A stretch of 64,000 bases of DNA from UBA4416 sp035439445 (GTDB lineage: Bacteria; Bacteroidota; Bacteroidia; B-17B0; Aurantibacillaceae), in the NCBI GenBank assembly GCA_035439445.1, contig DAORKG010000015.1:1-64000 (forward strand), in the 5' to 3' direction. This document shows positions 45,112 to 54,774 of the stretch, piece after piece (the stretch's first letter is position 1; the number at the start of each line of letters is the position of its first letter). Under the pieces are notes generated by a model, which was given only the letters and a program-made list of their open reading frames with translations, had not been told where the DNA came from and made no database searches. Position numbers and translations under genes: made by a program.

Positions 45112-46160
45112 TGTTTAAGTTCGAAAACCAAATATTCTTTTATGCCTTTGCAATTATCCCAATTTGCATTGCAATCTACATTTGGTATATATATAGCTCA
45201 AAAAAGAAATTACAAAAGTTTGGAGATAAAGAATTAATTAGCCAATTAGTTCCTGAAGTTTCTAAGGCTAAGAAAAATACTAAATTCATTTTATTCATTA
45301 TTGCATTTTCATTTTTAATCCTTGGCTTATGTAATTTACAAACTGGTTCAAAACTTCAAGATGTAAAACGTGAGGGTGCCGATATCATGGTTTGTTTGGA
45401 TGTTTCAAACAGTATGATGGCCCAAGACTTAACACCTAATCGCTTAGAAAGAGCAAAAATTGCTATTGAAAACATGATTGATAAATTACAGGGAGATCGT
45501 TTAGGTATTATTGTGTTTGCCGGCGAAGCTTATGTGCAATTACCAATCACTACAGATTATAGTTCTGCAAAATTATTCTTAGAAGGTATTAGTAATAAAA
45601 TAGTACCCGTTCAGGGAACAAACATTGCAGATGCGATTAATTTATCAGTTGAAAGTTTTGGTAAAGACGAAGGCAAAAACAAAGCCATAGTTGTTATTAC
45701 GGATGGAGAAAATAATGAAGAAGCTAATGAAAGCGCAGTGGATGCAGCACAGGAAGCTTCAAAGAAAAATATTGTCATTCACACCATTGGTGTTGGTTCA
45801 GAGTCTGGCGTTCCAATTCCAAATGTAATTGATGGTGTAGTTAGTGGATATAAAAAAGATAATACCGGTAATACTGTTGTCACAAAATTAGACTCAAAAA
45901 TATTACAAGATATTTCAGCTGCTGCCAATGGTGTATATGTTCAGGCAACAAGTTCAGATATTGGTTTAGATGTCATCCTAGGGAAAATTGGAGAGTTAGA
46001 TAAAAAACAATTAGAAAGTAAAATGTACACTGATTATGAAGACCAGTTTCAATGGTTCTTAGGTGCCGCTTTACTTTTCTTAATCATTGAATCTTTAATA
46101 TCCGAAAGAGTAAGTAAACTTTGGAAAAAACTGAATTTATTTAATAATGCAAAAGCGTAA
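45111..46160 (+). CDS. batB: Aerotolerance protein BatB
   Basis: This 349-residue VWA protein is closely similar in layout to BatA: helices at about 8-28 and 59-75, metal-binding motif DVSNS (Asp97, Ser99, Ser101), GTNIADAI, ITDGENN, and a C-terminal helix. The pair probably arose by duplication. It overlaps batA by one base and batC by 14 bases. Confidence 0.95.
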   Translation: MFKFENQIFFYAFAIIPICIAIYIWYIYSSKKKLQKFGDKELISQLVPEVSKAKKNTKFILFIIAFSFLILGLCNLQTGSKLQDVKREGADIMVCLDVSNSMMAQDLTPNRLERAKIAIENMIDKLQGDRLGIIVFAGEAYVQLPITTDYSSAKLFLEGISNKIVPVQGTNIADAINLSVESFGKDEGKNKAIVVITDGENNEEANESAVDAAQEASKKNIVIHTIGVGSESGVPIPNVIDGVVSGYKKDNTGNTVVTKLDSKILQDISAAANGVYVQATSSDIGLDVILGKIGELDKKQLESKMYTDYEDQFQWFLGAALLFLIIESLISERVSKLWKKLNLFNNAKA

Positions 46161-46911
46161 TTTATACATATCTCTCATTCTTATTTTAATTTCTTTTGCA
46201 GGTATTGCTCAAGAAGAGAAAATAGCTTTGCGAAAAGGGAACGATTCTTACCATGGTGGTAAACCTATGGAAGCATCTAATTATTACAAAAAATCATTAA
46301 AAGAAAAACAAACTTATTATAAAGCAAACTTCAACTTAGGTGATGCGTATTATAAAACTGCTGAATTAATTAAAACAGGCAAAATCCCCAGTCCAAATAA
46401 ACGTATGACTCCCGATTCTGCTGCAAACTTAGTTTACGACCAGGCTGCCGAGCAATTTGAAGTAGTAGCAAAATCTCTTCAAAACTCAGATACTGTCCAA
46501 AAAGCATGGCACAATTACGGGAATGCCAAATTGATGCAAAAAAATTACGAAGATGCTATATATGGTTATAAGCATGCTTTAAAAATAAACCCTAAGGATG
46601 AGGATACTCGTTACAATTTGGCCTACGCTCAAAAAAAATTAGCAGAGCAACAAAAAAATCAAAATAAAAACGACGACAAAAAAAATCAGGATAAAAAAGA
46701 GCAAGAAAAGAAAGATCAGGAAAAGAAAGAAAAAGAAGACATCAACAATAAAAACGATAAAGAAAAACAAGAAGCTCAACAACCTCAAATGAGTAAAGAG
46801 CAGGCTGAAAAAATGTTGAATGCCCTAAAAAACGATGAGAAAAAAATGCAGGCACTTCGTAAGAAAAAAGGAGATCCTGCCAATAAAGTAAAAGTGGAAA
46901 AAGACTGGTAA
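46147..46911 (+). CDS. batC: Aerotolerance protein BatC (TPR protein)
   Basis: This 254-residue protein has a signal peptide (about 1-21) and TPR units (about 25-60 and 118-155, KAWHNYGNAKLMQKNYEDA). A very charged Lys/Glu/Gln segment (about 168-215) precedes a C-terminal helix with MSKEQAEKMLNALKNDEKK, typical of BatC. The TPRs face the periplasm and probably bind the VWA domains. Confidence 0.92.
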   Translation: MQKRNLYISLILILISFAGIAQEEKIALRKGNDSYHGGKPMEASNYYKKSLKEKQTYYKANFNLGDAYYKTAELIKTGKIPSPNKRMTPDSAANLVYDQAAEQFEVVAKSLQNSDTVQKAWHNYGNAKLMQKNYEDAIYGYKHALKINPKDEDTRYNLAYAQKKLAEQQKNQNKNDDKKNQDKKEQEKKDQEKKEKEDINNKNDKEKQEAQQPQMSKEQAEKMLNALKNDEKKMQALRKKKGDPANKVKVEKDW

Positions 46912-46913
46912 TA

Positions 46914-48740
46914 ATGATTAAGAAAATTTTCATATTATTTTTATTCATCAGCTCATGGACTTGTGCTCAATCTCCATCCTTTGTGGCTCAGGTAAGCAAA
47001 AATAAAGTAGCCGTGGGAGAAGTCTTCCAAGTAGCTTTTACCTTAAATGGTGCCGGAAGTAATTTGGCATATCCGAACTTTAATGATTTTGATATTTACT
47101 CTGGCCCTAATCAAAGTCAAAGTATGAGCATGATTAATGGAAACATTTCTCAATCAACAACTATTAGTTTATTCATCGCTGCAAAAAAAGAAGGTCGCTT
47201 TACCATTGGTCCTGCAACAGTTATGTCGGGTGGACAAAAACTAGAAACCAAACCCATTGTAATTGAGGTGTCTAAAGCAGCGGCTCAGCAACAGGGTAAT
47301 CCAAATGCTCAGGGTGGTCAACCTCAGCAAAATCAACGTCAGGAAAAAAATCAGTATGCCAGCGAAATCAGTAACGACGATTTATTTGTACGAACTTACC
47401 TCAGCAAAACCAAATGTTTTTTAGGCGAACAAATAGTACTTACTCAAAAAGTATATTCTCGTGTTGATTTAAGAGGTTTCCAAAATGTAAAATTCCCTCC
47501 CTACAATGGTTTCTGGTCGCAACAAGAAGAAGGTAATCAACAAATTAATTTACGTCAAGAAAACGTCAATGGCGTTACATATTATGTAGCAGATTATTGT
47601 ACCGTCTATTTATTTCCGCAACGTACAGGAGCTATTACTATAGAGCCGGTTGAGTTAGATTGTATTGTGAGACGTCAAACAAAACGTCAGCCTCGTAATA
47701 TTTTCGAACAGTTTTTTGGAGCTGGTGGATATGAAGACGTAGCTGTAAAAGTAAAAAGTAAACCTGTAAAAGTTGATGTAGTTGATTTACCAACAGAAAA
47801 TAAACCTATCAACTTCTCCGGTGCTGTAGGCGATTTTGGTTATAAAGCAGAAATTGATAAAAACAAAGTAAAGGCAAACGAAGCTGTAAATTTAAAAATC
47901 ACCATTAGTGGTAAAGGTAACATCAAACTCATCGAACCATTAAAACTAAACTTGCCCGAAAGCTTTGAAGTTTACGATCCTAAAGTAAATGAAAGTGTAA
48001 AAACTGCAGGCGGTGTTTCCGGTAGTGTTACATATAATTATCTAATTATTCCTCGCGAAAAAGGTGAGTTTGTTTTAAATGATTTAGGCTTTAATTATTT
48101 TGACGCATCAAAAAAACAGTATGTAACTATTCCTTCTCCTGACATGAATTTAACTGTATTGGAAGGTGACCCGGGCAGTGCGCAAATTGTAAATTCAGCA
48201 AAAAAAGATATTAAAGAAGGCGAAAACGATATACGGTATATTAAAACAGGTGATTTAGGATTAAAGCAAAATGATGAAGAATTTTTCTCTTCATCTGCAC
48301 ATTACCTATTATTGATATTCCCTACTCTATTATTTTTTGGCGCATTAATTTTTGCCAAACAGCGTATCAAAGCTAACAGTGATATTTTAGCAGTTAAGGA
48401 ACGTAAGGCTGCGAAATTAGCTAAGAAACAATTAGTCGTTGCAGAAAAGCACATGACATCTAATAACAAAGATTTATTCTTTACAGAAGTATTAAATGCC
48501 CTAAACAAATACATCGGCGATAAATTTGCATTACCTATTGCTGATTTATCAAAAGAAAAAATCAACGAAATGCTTTTATCTCGCCATGTAAGCGAGGCTA
48601 CTGCAAAACATTTAATCGACACCTTAAACACATGCGAGTTTGCCAAATACGCGCCAAGCGCTGTAACTGGCGATTTAAAACAAGTTTATAACGATACGAT
48701 TGAATTAATTTCACAAATCGAAGAACAAATAAAGAAATAA
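46914..48740 (+). CDS. batD: Aerotolerance protein BatD (oxygen tolerance family)
   Basis: This 608-residue protein has a signal peptide (about 1-18), tandem beta-sandwich domains of the BatD/oxygen tolerance family (about 20-430, with the segment GRFTIGPATVMSGG), a Gln/Asn-rich linker near 120-145, a transmembrane helix (about 462-480) and a cytoplasmic helical domain. It follows batC by 2 bases. The C-terminal half resembles that of the shorter BatD-like protein encoded at 43128-44108. Confidence 0.93.
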   Translation: MIKKIFILFLFISSWTCAQSPSFVAQVSKNKVAVGEVFQVAFTLNGAGSNLAYPNFNDFDIYSGPNQSQSMSMINGNISQSTTISLFIAAKKEGRFTIGPATVMSGGQKLETKPIVIEVSKAAAQQQGNPNAQGGQPQQNQRQEKNQYASEISNDDLFVRTYLSKTKCFLGEQIVLTQKVYSRVDLRGFQNVKFPPYNGFWSQQEEGNQQINLRQENVNGVTYYVADYCTVYLFPQRTGAITIEPVELDCIVRRQTKRQPRNIFEQFFGAGGYEDVAVKVKSKPVKVDVVDLPTENKPINFSGAVGDFGYKAEIDKNKVKANEAVNLKITISGKGNIKLIEPLKLNLPESFEVYDPKVNESVKTAGGVSGSVTYNYLIIPREKGEFVLNDLGFNYFDASKKQYVTIPSPDMNLTVLEGDPGSAQIVNSAKKDIKEGENDIRYIKTGDLGLKQNDEEFFSSSAHYLLLIFPTLLFFGALIFAKQRIKANSDILAVKERKAAKLAKKQLVVAEKHMTSNNKDLFFTEVLNALNKYIGDKFALPIADLSKEKINEMLLSRHVSEATAKHLIDTLNTCEFAKYAPSAVTGDLKQVYNDTIELISQIEEQIKK

Positions 48741-48756
48741 ATGTGACAATTAGAAA

Positions 48757-49572
48757 ATGAGACAATTTAATATCACAAAAAGAGAAAATCAAACGTGTCA
48801 GTTCGTGCGAAATCGAGAACTTGCAAAACGTATATTGATATTATTTTTGTTTTCTTTTACACCATTTTTTTCTATCGCTAGCACTGATTTACAAGCAAAA
48901 GCCGAAAAAGCATATAGTAATAAAGATTACAAACAAGCCATTTCTTGTTACGAATCAATTTTAAAAGAAGGTTTAAGTTCATACAAATTATATTACAATT
49001 TAGGAAATGCCTATTATAAAAATAACGAGTTAGGCAAAGCCATCTACAATTATGAGTTAGCCAATAAGTTGCAGCCAAATAACAAGGATGTAAAAACCAA
49101 TTTAAAAATAGCCAACGAAAAAACCATTGATAAAATCGAAAGCAAAGAAAACTTTTTTATCATTGCTATCAAATCAGGATTGGTTAACTCTTTATCCACT
49201 AATGGCTGGGCATGGTTTAGCATTTTTAGTTTGATAGGTTGTTTAGCGTTTGCATTCTTATTTTTCATTAGCAATCAAATTAACTTAAAACGTCTTGGTT
49301 TCTTTTTAAGTGGAATATCCTTGATTGTTTTCATTGCATCAATGATTTTAGGTTTCACAGCCTTAGAAGATAAACATGAAGTAAACTTTGCTATTGTTAT
49401 TAATCGCGAATCCAGAATACATGAAGAACCAACTGCTACGTCTAAAACTAAATTCAGTTTACATGAAGGAACAAAAGTAAGTGTATTGGAAACCAATCCT
49501 GAGTGGACAAATATAAAACTCGAAAACGGGAATGAGGGTTGGATTAAAACTACTGATGTAGGCTTATTCTAG
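48757..49572 (+). CDS. batE: Aerotolerance protein BatE (TPR-SH3)
   Basis: This protein of up to 271 residues has TPR units (about 50-110, YKLYYNLGNAYYKNNELGKA), two membrane helices (about 150-170 and 182-200) and a C-terminal SH3-like domain (REEPTATS-type segment, LENGNEGWIKTTDVGLF). The ATG at 48757 leaves about 25 polar residues before the signal peptide; a GTG at 48805 gives MRNRELAKRILILFLFS, a better signal peptide start, and is my preferred alternative. It is the last gene of the operon. Confidence 0.9.
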   Translation: MRQFNITKRENQTCQFVRNRELAKRILILFLFSFTPFFSIASTDLQAKAEKAYSNKDYKQAISCYESILKEGLSSYKLYYNLGNAYYKNNELGKAIYNYELANKLQPNNKDVKTNLKIANEKTIDKIESKENFFIIAIKSGLVNSLSTNGWAWFSIFSLIGCLAFAFLFFISNQINLKRLGFFLSGISLIVFIASMILGFTALEDKHEVNFAIVINRESRIHEEPTATSKTKFSLHEGTKVSVLETNPEWTNIKLENGNEGWIKTTDVGLF

Positions 49573-49614
49573 TCAATTATAACTATCTCCTAATTCTTTC
49601 TTTTATAAAGAAAA

Positions 49615-50274
49615 CTACTTCACTACTAACTTCTGACTGTATAATCTATTATCAGAAGAAGCAACAACTGTATATGTTCCATTGTCTAATTTCGAAGTTG
49701 CATCGGAAGATAATACATGAAACTCTTCATCAATCACAACTTTAGAATAGCTTTCTTCCCCTTTCTCATTGCGCAAAACAACAAGTACCTCTCTATTATT
49801 TTCTGTTCCTAAAAGCGCAGCAGGATTATCATAAATAGCACTGCTTTGATTCATTGCTAGATTTGTAGTAGATATTTTATTGTTTATAGACACTAATCGA
49901 GAAGAAAGAACCGTTCCTTTCGCATCAATTTGGGTTAAGCGATAATAAGATATACCTTCATATGGTGTGTAATCCACATCAAAATAACTCATAATATTAC
50001 TATGATTCCCAAAACCTTTGATAGAAGTAACTGCTTCAAAATTCATAGCATCTTTCGATTTTTCGATAACAAAAAAGTTATTGTTGTTTTCAGTATTGGA
50101 TGACCAAGTAAGCTCAACTTTAGTGTTATCAAAAATGGCATCAAAGTTCAGTAAAACTTGAGGTAGAGGATCTCCATTTTCGTCAATTTTAAAACCACCT
50201 GTTCCAATTTGTGCGTTGGAAGACAATGAGCAAAATACAAATGCTGCTACTACAAAACGATTTAGTTTATTCAT
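49615..50274 (-). CDS. Small secreted protein with FN3-like segment and degenerate sorting tail
   Basis: This 219-residue protein has a signal peptide (about 1-21, ending SSNAQ). Residues about 40-135 match the FN3-like module that precedes sorting domains in this phylum (VELTWSSNTENNNNFFVIEK, EGISYYRLTQID). The last 80 residues resemble a type A sorting domain in layout (LDNGTYTVVASSDNRLYSQKLVVK) but lack the PNP motif. It looks like the tail of a larger T9SS cargo without a functional N-terminal domain. Its function is unknown. Confidence 0.8.
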   Translation of the reverse strand: MNKLNRFVVAAFVFCSLSSNAQIGTGGFKIDENGDPLPQVLLNFDAIFDNTKVELTWSSNTENNNNFFVIEKSKDAMNFEAVTSIKGFGNHSNIMSYFDVDYTPYEGISYYRLTQIDAKGTVLSSRLVSINNKISTTNLAMNQSSAIYDNPAALLGTENNREVLVVLRNEKGEESYSKVVIDEEFHVLSSDATSKLDNGTYTVVASSDNRLYSQKLVVK

Positions 50275-50544
50275 TCTAGTTAAATTGATGATTAAAAATA
50301 AACTAATTTCAGTTTAGATAAAAGTTTAGGTAAAACATTTATTAACAATGTGTTATAAAATATTTTTTCTACAAATTCTCTCCAAAATCTAAGGGACTGG
50401 CACCCTAATTTTTTTAAAGAAAGTGATTTTTATCATTTGATTTAATAAAATAATTTCAACGCAACAATCTTTATTACAAATTATCAGAAATATCTATTAA
50501 TATTTTTCATTCTATATTTCTTACTTGTGGTATGAAAAAACAGT

Positions 50545-51615
50545 TTAATTACTACCTCTTACAAATTCCAATTTTCTGTTAGTTTTATAACTATACACAT
50601 TGCTACTTGAATCTGATAATTGATAATACTCCAAATTATCTTCATTCATTTTACCATCCCAACTATCCACTCCTATGATGGCATTCGGGTCAGTAATTTC
50701 AGCCAAATAATAATCAGTACCATTTAATTTAAATTTATGCGGATTAACTTCATTGAATTTTCCGGCTACACCAACGCAAATATGATTTTCAAAATAAAAT
50801 AGACTCCATTTTACATCTAATTGCTGTAGTAATGAAGCATATAAAATTGCCTTTCCACTACAATCACTATTTTTTGTAAACAGCACCTCATCAGGTCGTT
50901 TTATTGTTTCGTAACCATTACTCGCTTCATCCTGATTATATTCTATTTTTCTGGTCACAAAATTTAATACTACCTGAGCTTTGGCTTCTTTAGTGATTGT
51001 ATTTTTTGCGACTTGATTTACAAAATCATTTAAAGATGCTTCATTCTGTTTAGCTACTACTGAACCATGATTCATGAAATGATGATTATCTTCGGAAATT
51101 GCGATAGCTCCGCCACCGATGGCACTTTTTAAATTAGAAAAATTAAAAATTTGTGATAGAGTTACTTTATAAGTTACGTCATCATATTTCGTTTCAATTA
51201 CGCGATTGCTATCTACTTTAAAATTTGAAACAGGCATTTTGAAAAAAACTTTAGAAGTATCAGAATATATTTTTGTATCAATTTCTAAGCGATCATTTTT
51301 TAATTGCGCAACAACTACACAATCCATATTAATTATAAACTTGTTTAAATTTTCAGGCACATAGTCTTGCTTATTACAAGTAAAATAAACTTGTTGTATA
51401 TCATAATAGTACATTTCCAAATTTGCTTTAGCAGAAGTGATCTTATAAAAAATATAATCACCTGAAAAAGCAGGCTGTGCAATAAAATTGATGGTTTGTC
51501 TTTGTAATTTTTCATAAGCACTTATTTCCTCTTTCTCAGACGAAGAGCAAGATATCATTACTATTAATGTAATTGCACAATAAATGCTGTTTAAAAAAAT
51601 TGTTTTATTACTCAT
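50545..51615 (-). CDS. Lipoprotein with a transglutaminase-like domain
   Basis: This 356-residue protein has a lipoprotein signal (ITLIVMISC, Cys23) followed by SSSEKEE. The C-terminal half is a transglutaminase-like cysteine-protease fold with a plausible triad: Cys in KNSDCSGKA, His in FENHICVGV and Asp in EITDPNA. The N-terminal half is beta-rich. Such proteins act as peptidases or amidases in the envelope. It follows pntB after a terminator, so it is probably transcribed separately. Confidence 0.82.
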   Translation of the reverse strand: MSNKTIFLNSIYCAITLIVMISCSSSEKEEISAYEKLQRQTINFIAQPAFSGDYIFYKITSAKANLEMYYYDIQQVYFTCNKQDYVPENLNKFIINMDCVVVAQLKNDRLEIDTKIYSDTSKVFFKMPVSNFKVDSNRVIETKYDDVTYKVTLSQIFNFSNLKSAIGGGAIAISEDNHHFMNHGSVVAKQNEASLNDFVNQVAKNTITKEAKAQVVLNFVTRKIEYNQDEASNGYETIKRPDEVLFTKNSDCSGKAILYASLLQQLDVKWSLFYFENHICVGVAGKFNEVNPHKFKLNGTDYYLAEITDPNAIIGVDSWDGKMNEDNLEYYQLSDSSSNVYSYKTNRKLEFVRGSN

Positions 51616-51629
51616 ATTTTTAAAAACTA

Positions 51630-51657
51630 AAAAGCGGGCTCAAAGGAACCCGCTTTT
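51630..51657 (-). terminator. Terminator of pntA-pntB
   Basis: AAAAGCGGG (51630-51638) pairs with CCCGCTTTT (51649-51657) around a 10-base loop. On the minus strand it lies just after pntB and ends in T-rich sequence, before the transglutaminase-like lipoprotein gene. Confidence 0.75.
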
Positions 51658-51676
51658 AAAAAACTTAATATATAGA

Positions 51677-53077
51677 TTATGCTTTTAAATAACTCATTAT
51701 TTTTTCCACACTAGCTTTAGCATCGCCATACAACATCTCTGAGTTTGGCTTGTAAAACAATGGATTATCTTCTCCAGAGTACCCGGCACTCATCGAACGT
51801 TTCATTATAATTACTTTCTCTGCTTTCCATGCTTCAATCACAGGCATACCGTAAATAGAACTTGCAGGGTCATCTTGCGCACTTGGGTTTACAACGTCAT
51901 TGGCGCCAATTACCATTACAACATCTGTATCAGGCATATCATCATTAATTTCATCCATTTCTAATACAATGTCATAAGGTACATTAGCTTCTGCTAATAA
52001 TACATTCATATGTCCTGGTAAACGCCCTGCCACCGGGTGAATCGCAAAACGTACATTTTTCCCAGCCTTACGTAAAGTTTGTACCATTTCATAAATAGGG
52101 TATTGCGCTTTTGCAACAGCCATACCATAACCCGGAACAATCACCACCGATTTTGCTTCTTTTAATAAGGCTGCAACTTCTTCATGATTCAATGAAGTTA
52201 CTTCACCTTCAATCGCTTTTTTCTCACCACCATTACCTGCTCCACTTCCACTAGCAAAAATTACAGAGAAGAAAGGACGATTCATGGCATGACACATATG
52301 CATTGATAAAATAGCACCTGAACTACCAACTAAAGCCCCAGTTACAATTAATAAATCGTTACCCAACATAAAACCTGCTGCTGATGCTGCCCAACCAGAG
52401 TAAGAGTTCAACATAGATACTACTACCGGCATATCTCCACCACCAATAGCCATCACTAATACTACGCCTATAAACGAAGCAATAGCTGTCATGATAATTA
52501 GATACAACATCCCGTCAGTACCATCTGCTTTACAAAAGAAAACACCTAATACTGTACATACTAAAAGAAGTACTAAGTTCATTGTTTGTAATCCTGCAAA
52601 GCTCCAAGGTTTAGATGGCACTTTTCCATCTAATTTACCCCAAGCAATAATAGAACCTGTAAATGTGATGGCACCAATAAAAATACCAATAAACACCTCA
52701 ACTAAATGTATCATGTGTTCTGCTCCATGTAACTCATGAGATTTAGGATCTAAGTAAGAACCAAAACCAACCAATACTGCCGCTAAACCTACAAAGCTAT
52801 GTAAGATAGCAACCAATTGAGGCATAGCAGTCATCTCAACTTTACGAGCCAACATTAAACCAATTACGGATGCCACTGCAATGGCTGCGATGATATAAAC
52901 ATGGCCTGCAACACCTTGCCCTAATACAGTAGCAATAATCGCTACAATCATTCCGATAATTCCGTAGAACACTCCACGTTTTGCCGACTCTTGAGAAGAT
53001 AAACCTCCTAAACTTAAAATAAACAGGATACTAGCAAATAAGTAAGCTGCTGTTTGTATTTCTTTTGCTATAAACAT
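51677..53077 (-). CDS. pntB: NAD(P) transhydrogenase subunit beta
   Basis: This 466-residue protein has about eight or nine membrane helices (residues 1-270) and a C-terminal NADP-binding dIII domain (VVIVPGYGMAVAKAQYP, RFAIHPVAGRLPGHMNVLL, VMVIGANDVVNP). With PntA it forms the proton-driven transhydrogenase that transfers hydride from NADH to NADP+. It starts 6 bases after the pntA stop, as a two-gene operon. Confidence 0.97.
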   Translation of the reverse strand: MFIAKEIQTAAYLFASILFILSLGGLSSQESAKRGVFYGIIGMIVAIIATVLGQGVAGHVYIIAAIAVASVIGLMLARKVEMTAMPQLVAILHSFVGLAAVLVGFGSYLDPKSHELHGAEHMIHLVEVFIGIFIGAITFTGSIIAWGKLDGKVPSKPWSFAGLQTMNLVLLLVCTVLGVFFCKADGTDGMLYLIIMTAIASFIGVVLVMAIGGGDMPVVVSMLNSYSGWAASAAGFMLGNDLLIVTGALVGSSGAILSMHMCHAMNRPFFSVIFASGSGAGNGGEKKAIEGEVTSLNHEEVAALLKEAKSVVIVPGYGMAVAKAQYPIYEMVQTLRKAGKNVRFAIHPVAGRLPGHMNVLLAEANVPYDIVLEMDEINDDMPDTDVVMVIGANDVVNPSAQDDPASSIYGMPVIEAWKAEKVIIMKRSMSAGYSGEDNPLFYKPNSEMLYGDAKASVEKIMSYLKA

Positions 53078-53083
53078 AATCTT

Positions 53084-54631
53084 TTACTTTTTAAACATTT
53101 TCAACATACGGTGAGTAACCACAAATCCACCAACAATATTAATGCTGGCAACCAAAATTGCTATAAATGCTAAAATGGTCATTGGGTTTTTAATATCATC
53201 TGTAGTTTGTAATAAACCACCAACCACAATAATACCACTAATAGCATTTGTTACTGCCATTAAAGGTGTATGTAGAGAATGAGCAACATTTGTAATTAAT
53301 TGCCATCCAACAAACACCGCTAAAACAAACACCGTAAAGTGTTGGATAAACGCAGGAGGTGCATAAGCTCCAACTAACAATAATAAACCTCCAACCACAG
53401 CTAAACTAATTAACGTAGTCATTGCTGCTTTTTTAGATTTTTCTTCCTCAGATATTTTTACTTCTTCAGCAGTAGGCGCAGCAACTTTTTTCACATTACC
53501 ACCTGCCGTTGGGCTCACAGGCAAAGGGGCTGGCGGCCAGTTAATTTTCCCATTATAAGTTACCATTGCTCTTGACACAACAGCATCTTCCATGTCAATC
53601 TTAAACTTCTCAGCCTTACCCATATCATCTAATAAATGACATAAGTTGTTGCCATATAACTGAGAAGCCTGAGTTGGCAATTGATTTAATTTACCTACAA
53701 TCGTTACTCCATTTGGAGTAGTAATAATTTCTCCATTTTTAGTGTAAGCACAGTTACCTCCTGTTGAAGCTGCTAAATCCACAACAACTGAACCCGGCTT
53801 CATAGCTTCTACGTGATAATCCATCCATAATTTTGGAGCAGGACGTCCAGGAATTTGAGCTGTTGTAATAACAATATCAACTTCTTTCGCTTGCTCTAAA
53901 AACAATTTCATCTCTGCCTCAATAAATTCCTTACTCATTTCTTTTGAGTAACCTGAAGAAGTAGCTCCATCCTCTTCTATCTCAACCGTTAAAAAAGTAG
54001 CTCCCATAGATTGGATTTGTTCTGCTACTTCTTTACGAGTATCAAATGCTCTAACAATAGCACCTAATGAATTAGCTGCTCCAATAGCTGCTAACCCAGC
54101 TACTCCGGCGCCAACTACTAAAACCTTAGCAGGTTCTACTTTTCCGGCTGCAGTAATTTGTCCGTTTAAAAAACGTCCGAAATGGTACGATCCTTCAATA
54201 ACAGCACGGTAACCTGCAATGTTTGCCATAGAAGACAACACATCCATTTTTTGCGCTCTCGAAATACGAGGAATCGCATCCATTGCCACCGCATTTACTT
54301 TTTTATCAGCTAGCTTTTGAAGTAACTCTTGATTTTGAGCAGGCCATAAGTAACTTAACATTACCAAACCTTCTCGCATCATCGCCACCTCATCAATAGA
54401 GGGTTCTTTTACCTTTAATACTATATCCGACTGCCCATAAATCTCGGTAGCAGTACCAACTATTTTAGCACCCGCTTCTTCAAATTCCTTGTCAGAATAA
54501 TTTGCTTTTTCACCCGCATTTTTTTGGATATAAACTTCAAAGCCTTGCTTTTGCAGTCGCTTAACTGTTTTAGGAGTTGCGGCAACTCTCAATTCGTTTG
54601 GAAATATTTCCGCTGGAATACCAACTTTCAT
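53084..54631 (-). CDS. pntA: NAD(P) transhydrogenase subunit alpha
   Basis: This 515-residue protein has the NAD-binding dI domain (MKVGIPAEIFPNELRVAATP, VVGAGVAGLAAIGAA, ITTAQIPGRPAP, VDLAASTGGNCAYT) fused to a four-helix C-terminal membrane domain (about 405-515). This two-subunit arrangement (alpha with membrane part, beta separate) is that of E. coli rather than the three-subunit form. The 5' leader has an inverted repeat TTGTTAG/CTAACAA (54635-54660). It supplies NADPH for biosynthesis. Confidence 0.97.
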   Translation of the reverse strand: MKVGIPAEIFPNELRVAATPKTVKRLQKQGFEVYIQKNAGEKANYSDKEFEEAGAKIVGTATEIYGQSDIVLKVKEPSIDEVAMMREGLVMLSYLWPAQNQELLQKLADKKVNAVAMDAIPRISRAQKMDVLSSMANIAGYRAVIEGSYHFGRFLNGQITAAGKVEPAKVLVVGAGVAGLAAIGAANSLGAIVRAFDTRKEVAEQIQSMGATFLTVEIEEDGATSSGYSKEMSKEFIEAEMKLFLEQAKEVDIVITTAQIPGRPAPKLWMDYHVEAMKPGSVVVDLAASTGGNCAYTKNGEIITTPNGVTIVGKLNQLPTQASQLYGNNLCHLLDDMGKAEKFKIDMEDAVVSRAMVTYNGKINWPPAPLPVSPTAGGNVKKVAAPTAEEVKISEEEKSKKAAMTTLISLAVVGGLLLLVGAYAPPAFIQHFTVFVLAVFVGWQLITNVAHSLHTPLMAVTNAISGIIVVGGLLQTTDDIKNPMTILAFIAILVASINIVGGFVVTHRMLKMFKK

Positions 54632-54722
54632 AGATTGTTAGATAATTTATTAGCTAACAAATAAAGCAAAAAAAGCCGAGTTATTCAATACTAATTATAA
54701 ACAGAAAGTCCCATAGCACAAA

Positions 54723-54756
54723 AAAGCCCATCTATCAATTGATAAATGGGCTTTTC
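54723..54756 (-). terminator. Terminator of the 80-residue peptide gene
   Basis: AAAAGCCCAT (54723-54732) and ATGGGCTTTT (54747-54756) form the base of a nearly continuous palindrome with TATCAATTGATA in the centre; on the minus strand it runs into a T6 tract. It stands between the peptide gene and pntA. Confidence 0.8.
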
Positions 54757-54774
54757 TATTCTTAAAAACAAATA

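Noticed and set aside
48302..48646. 114-residue minus-strand frame inside batD
   Set aside because: It is antisense to the BatD C-terminal domain; no recognisable product.
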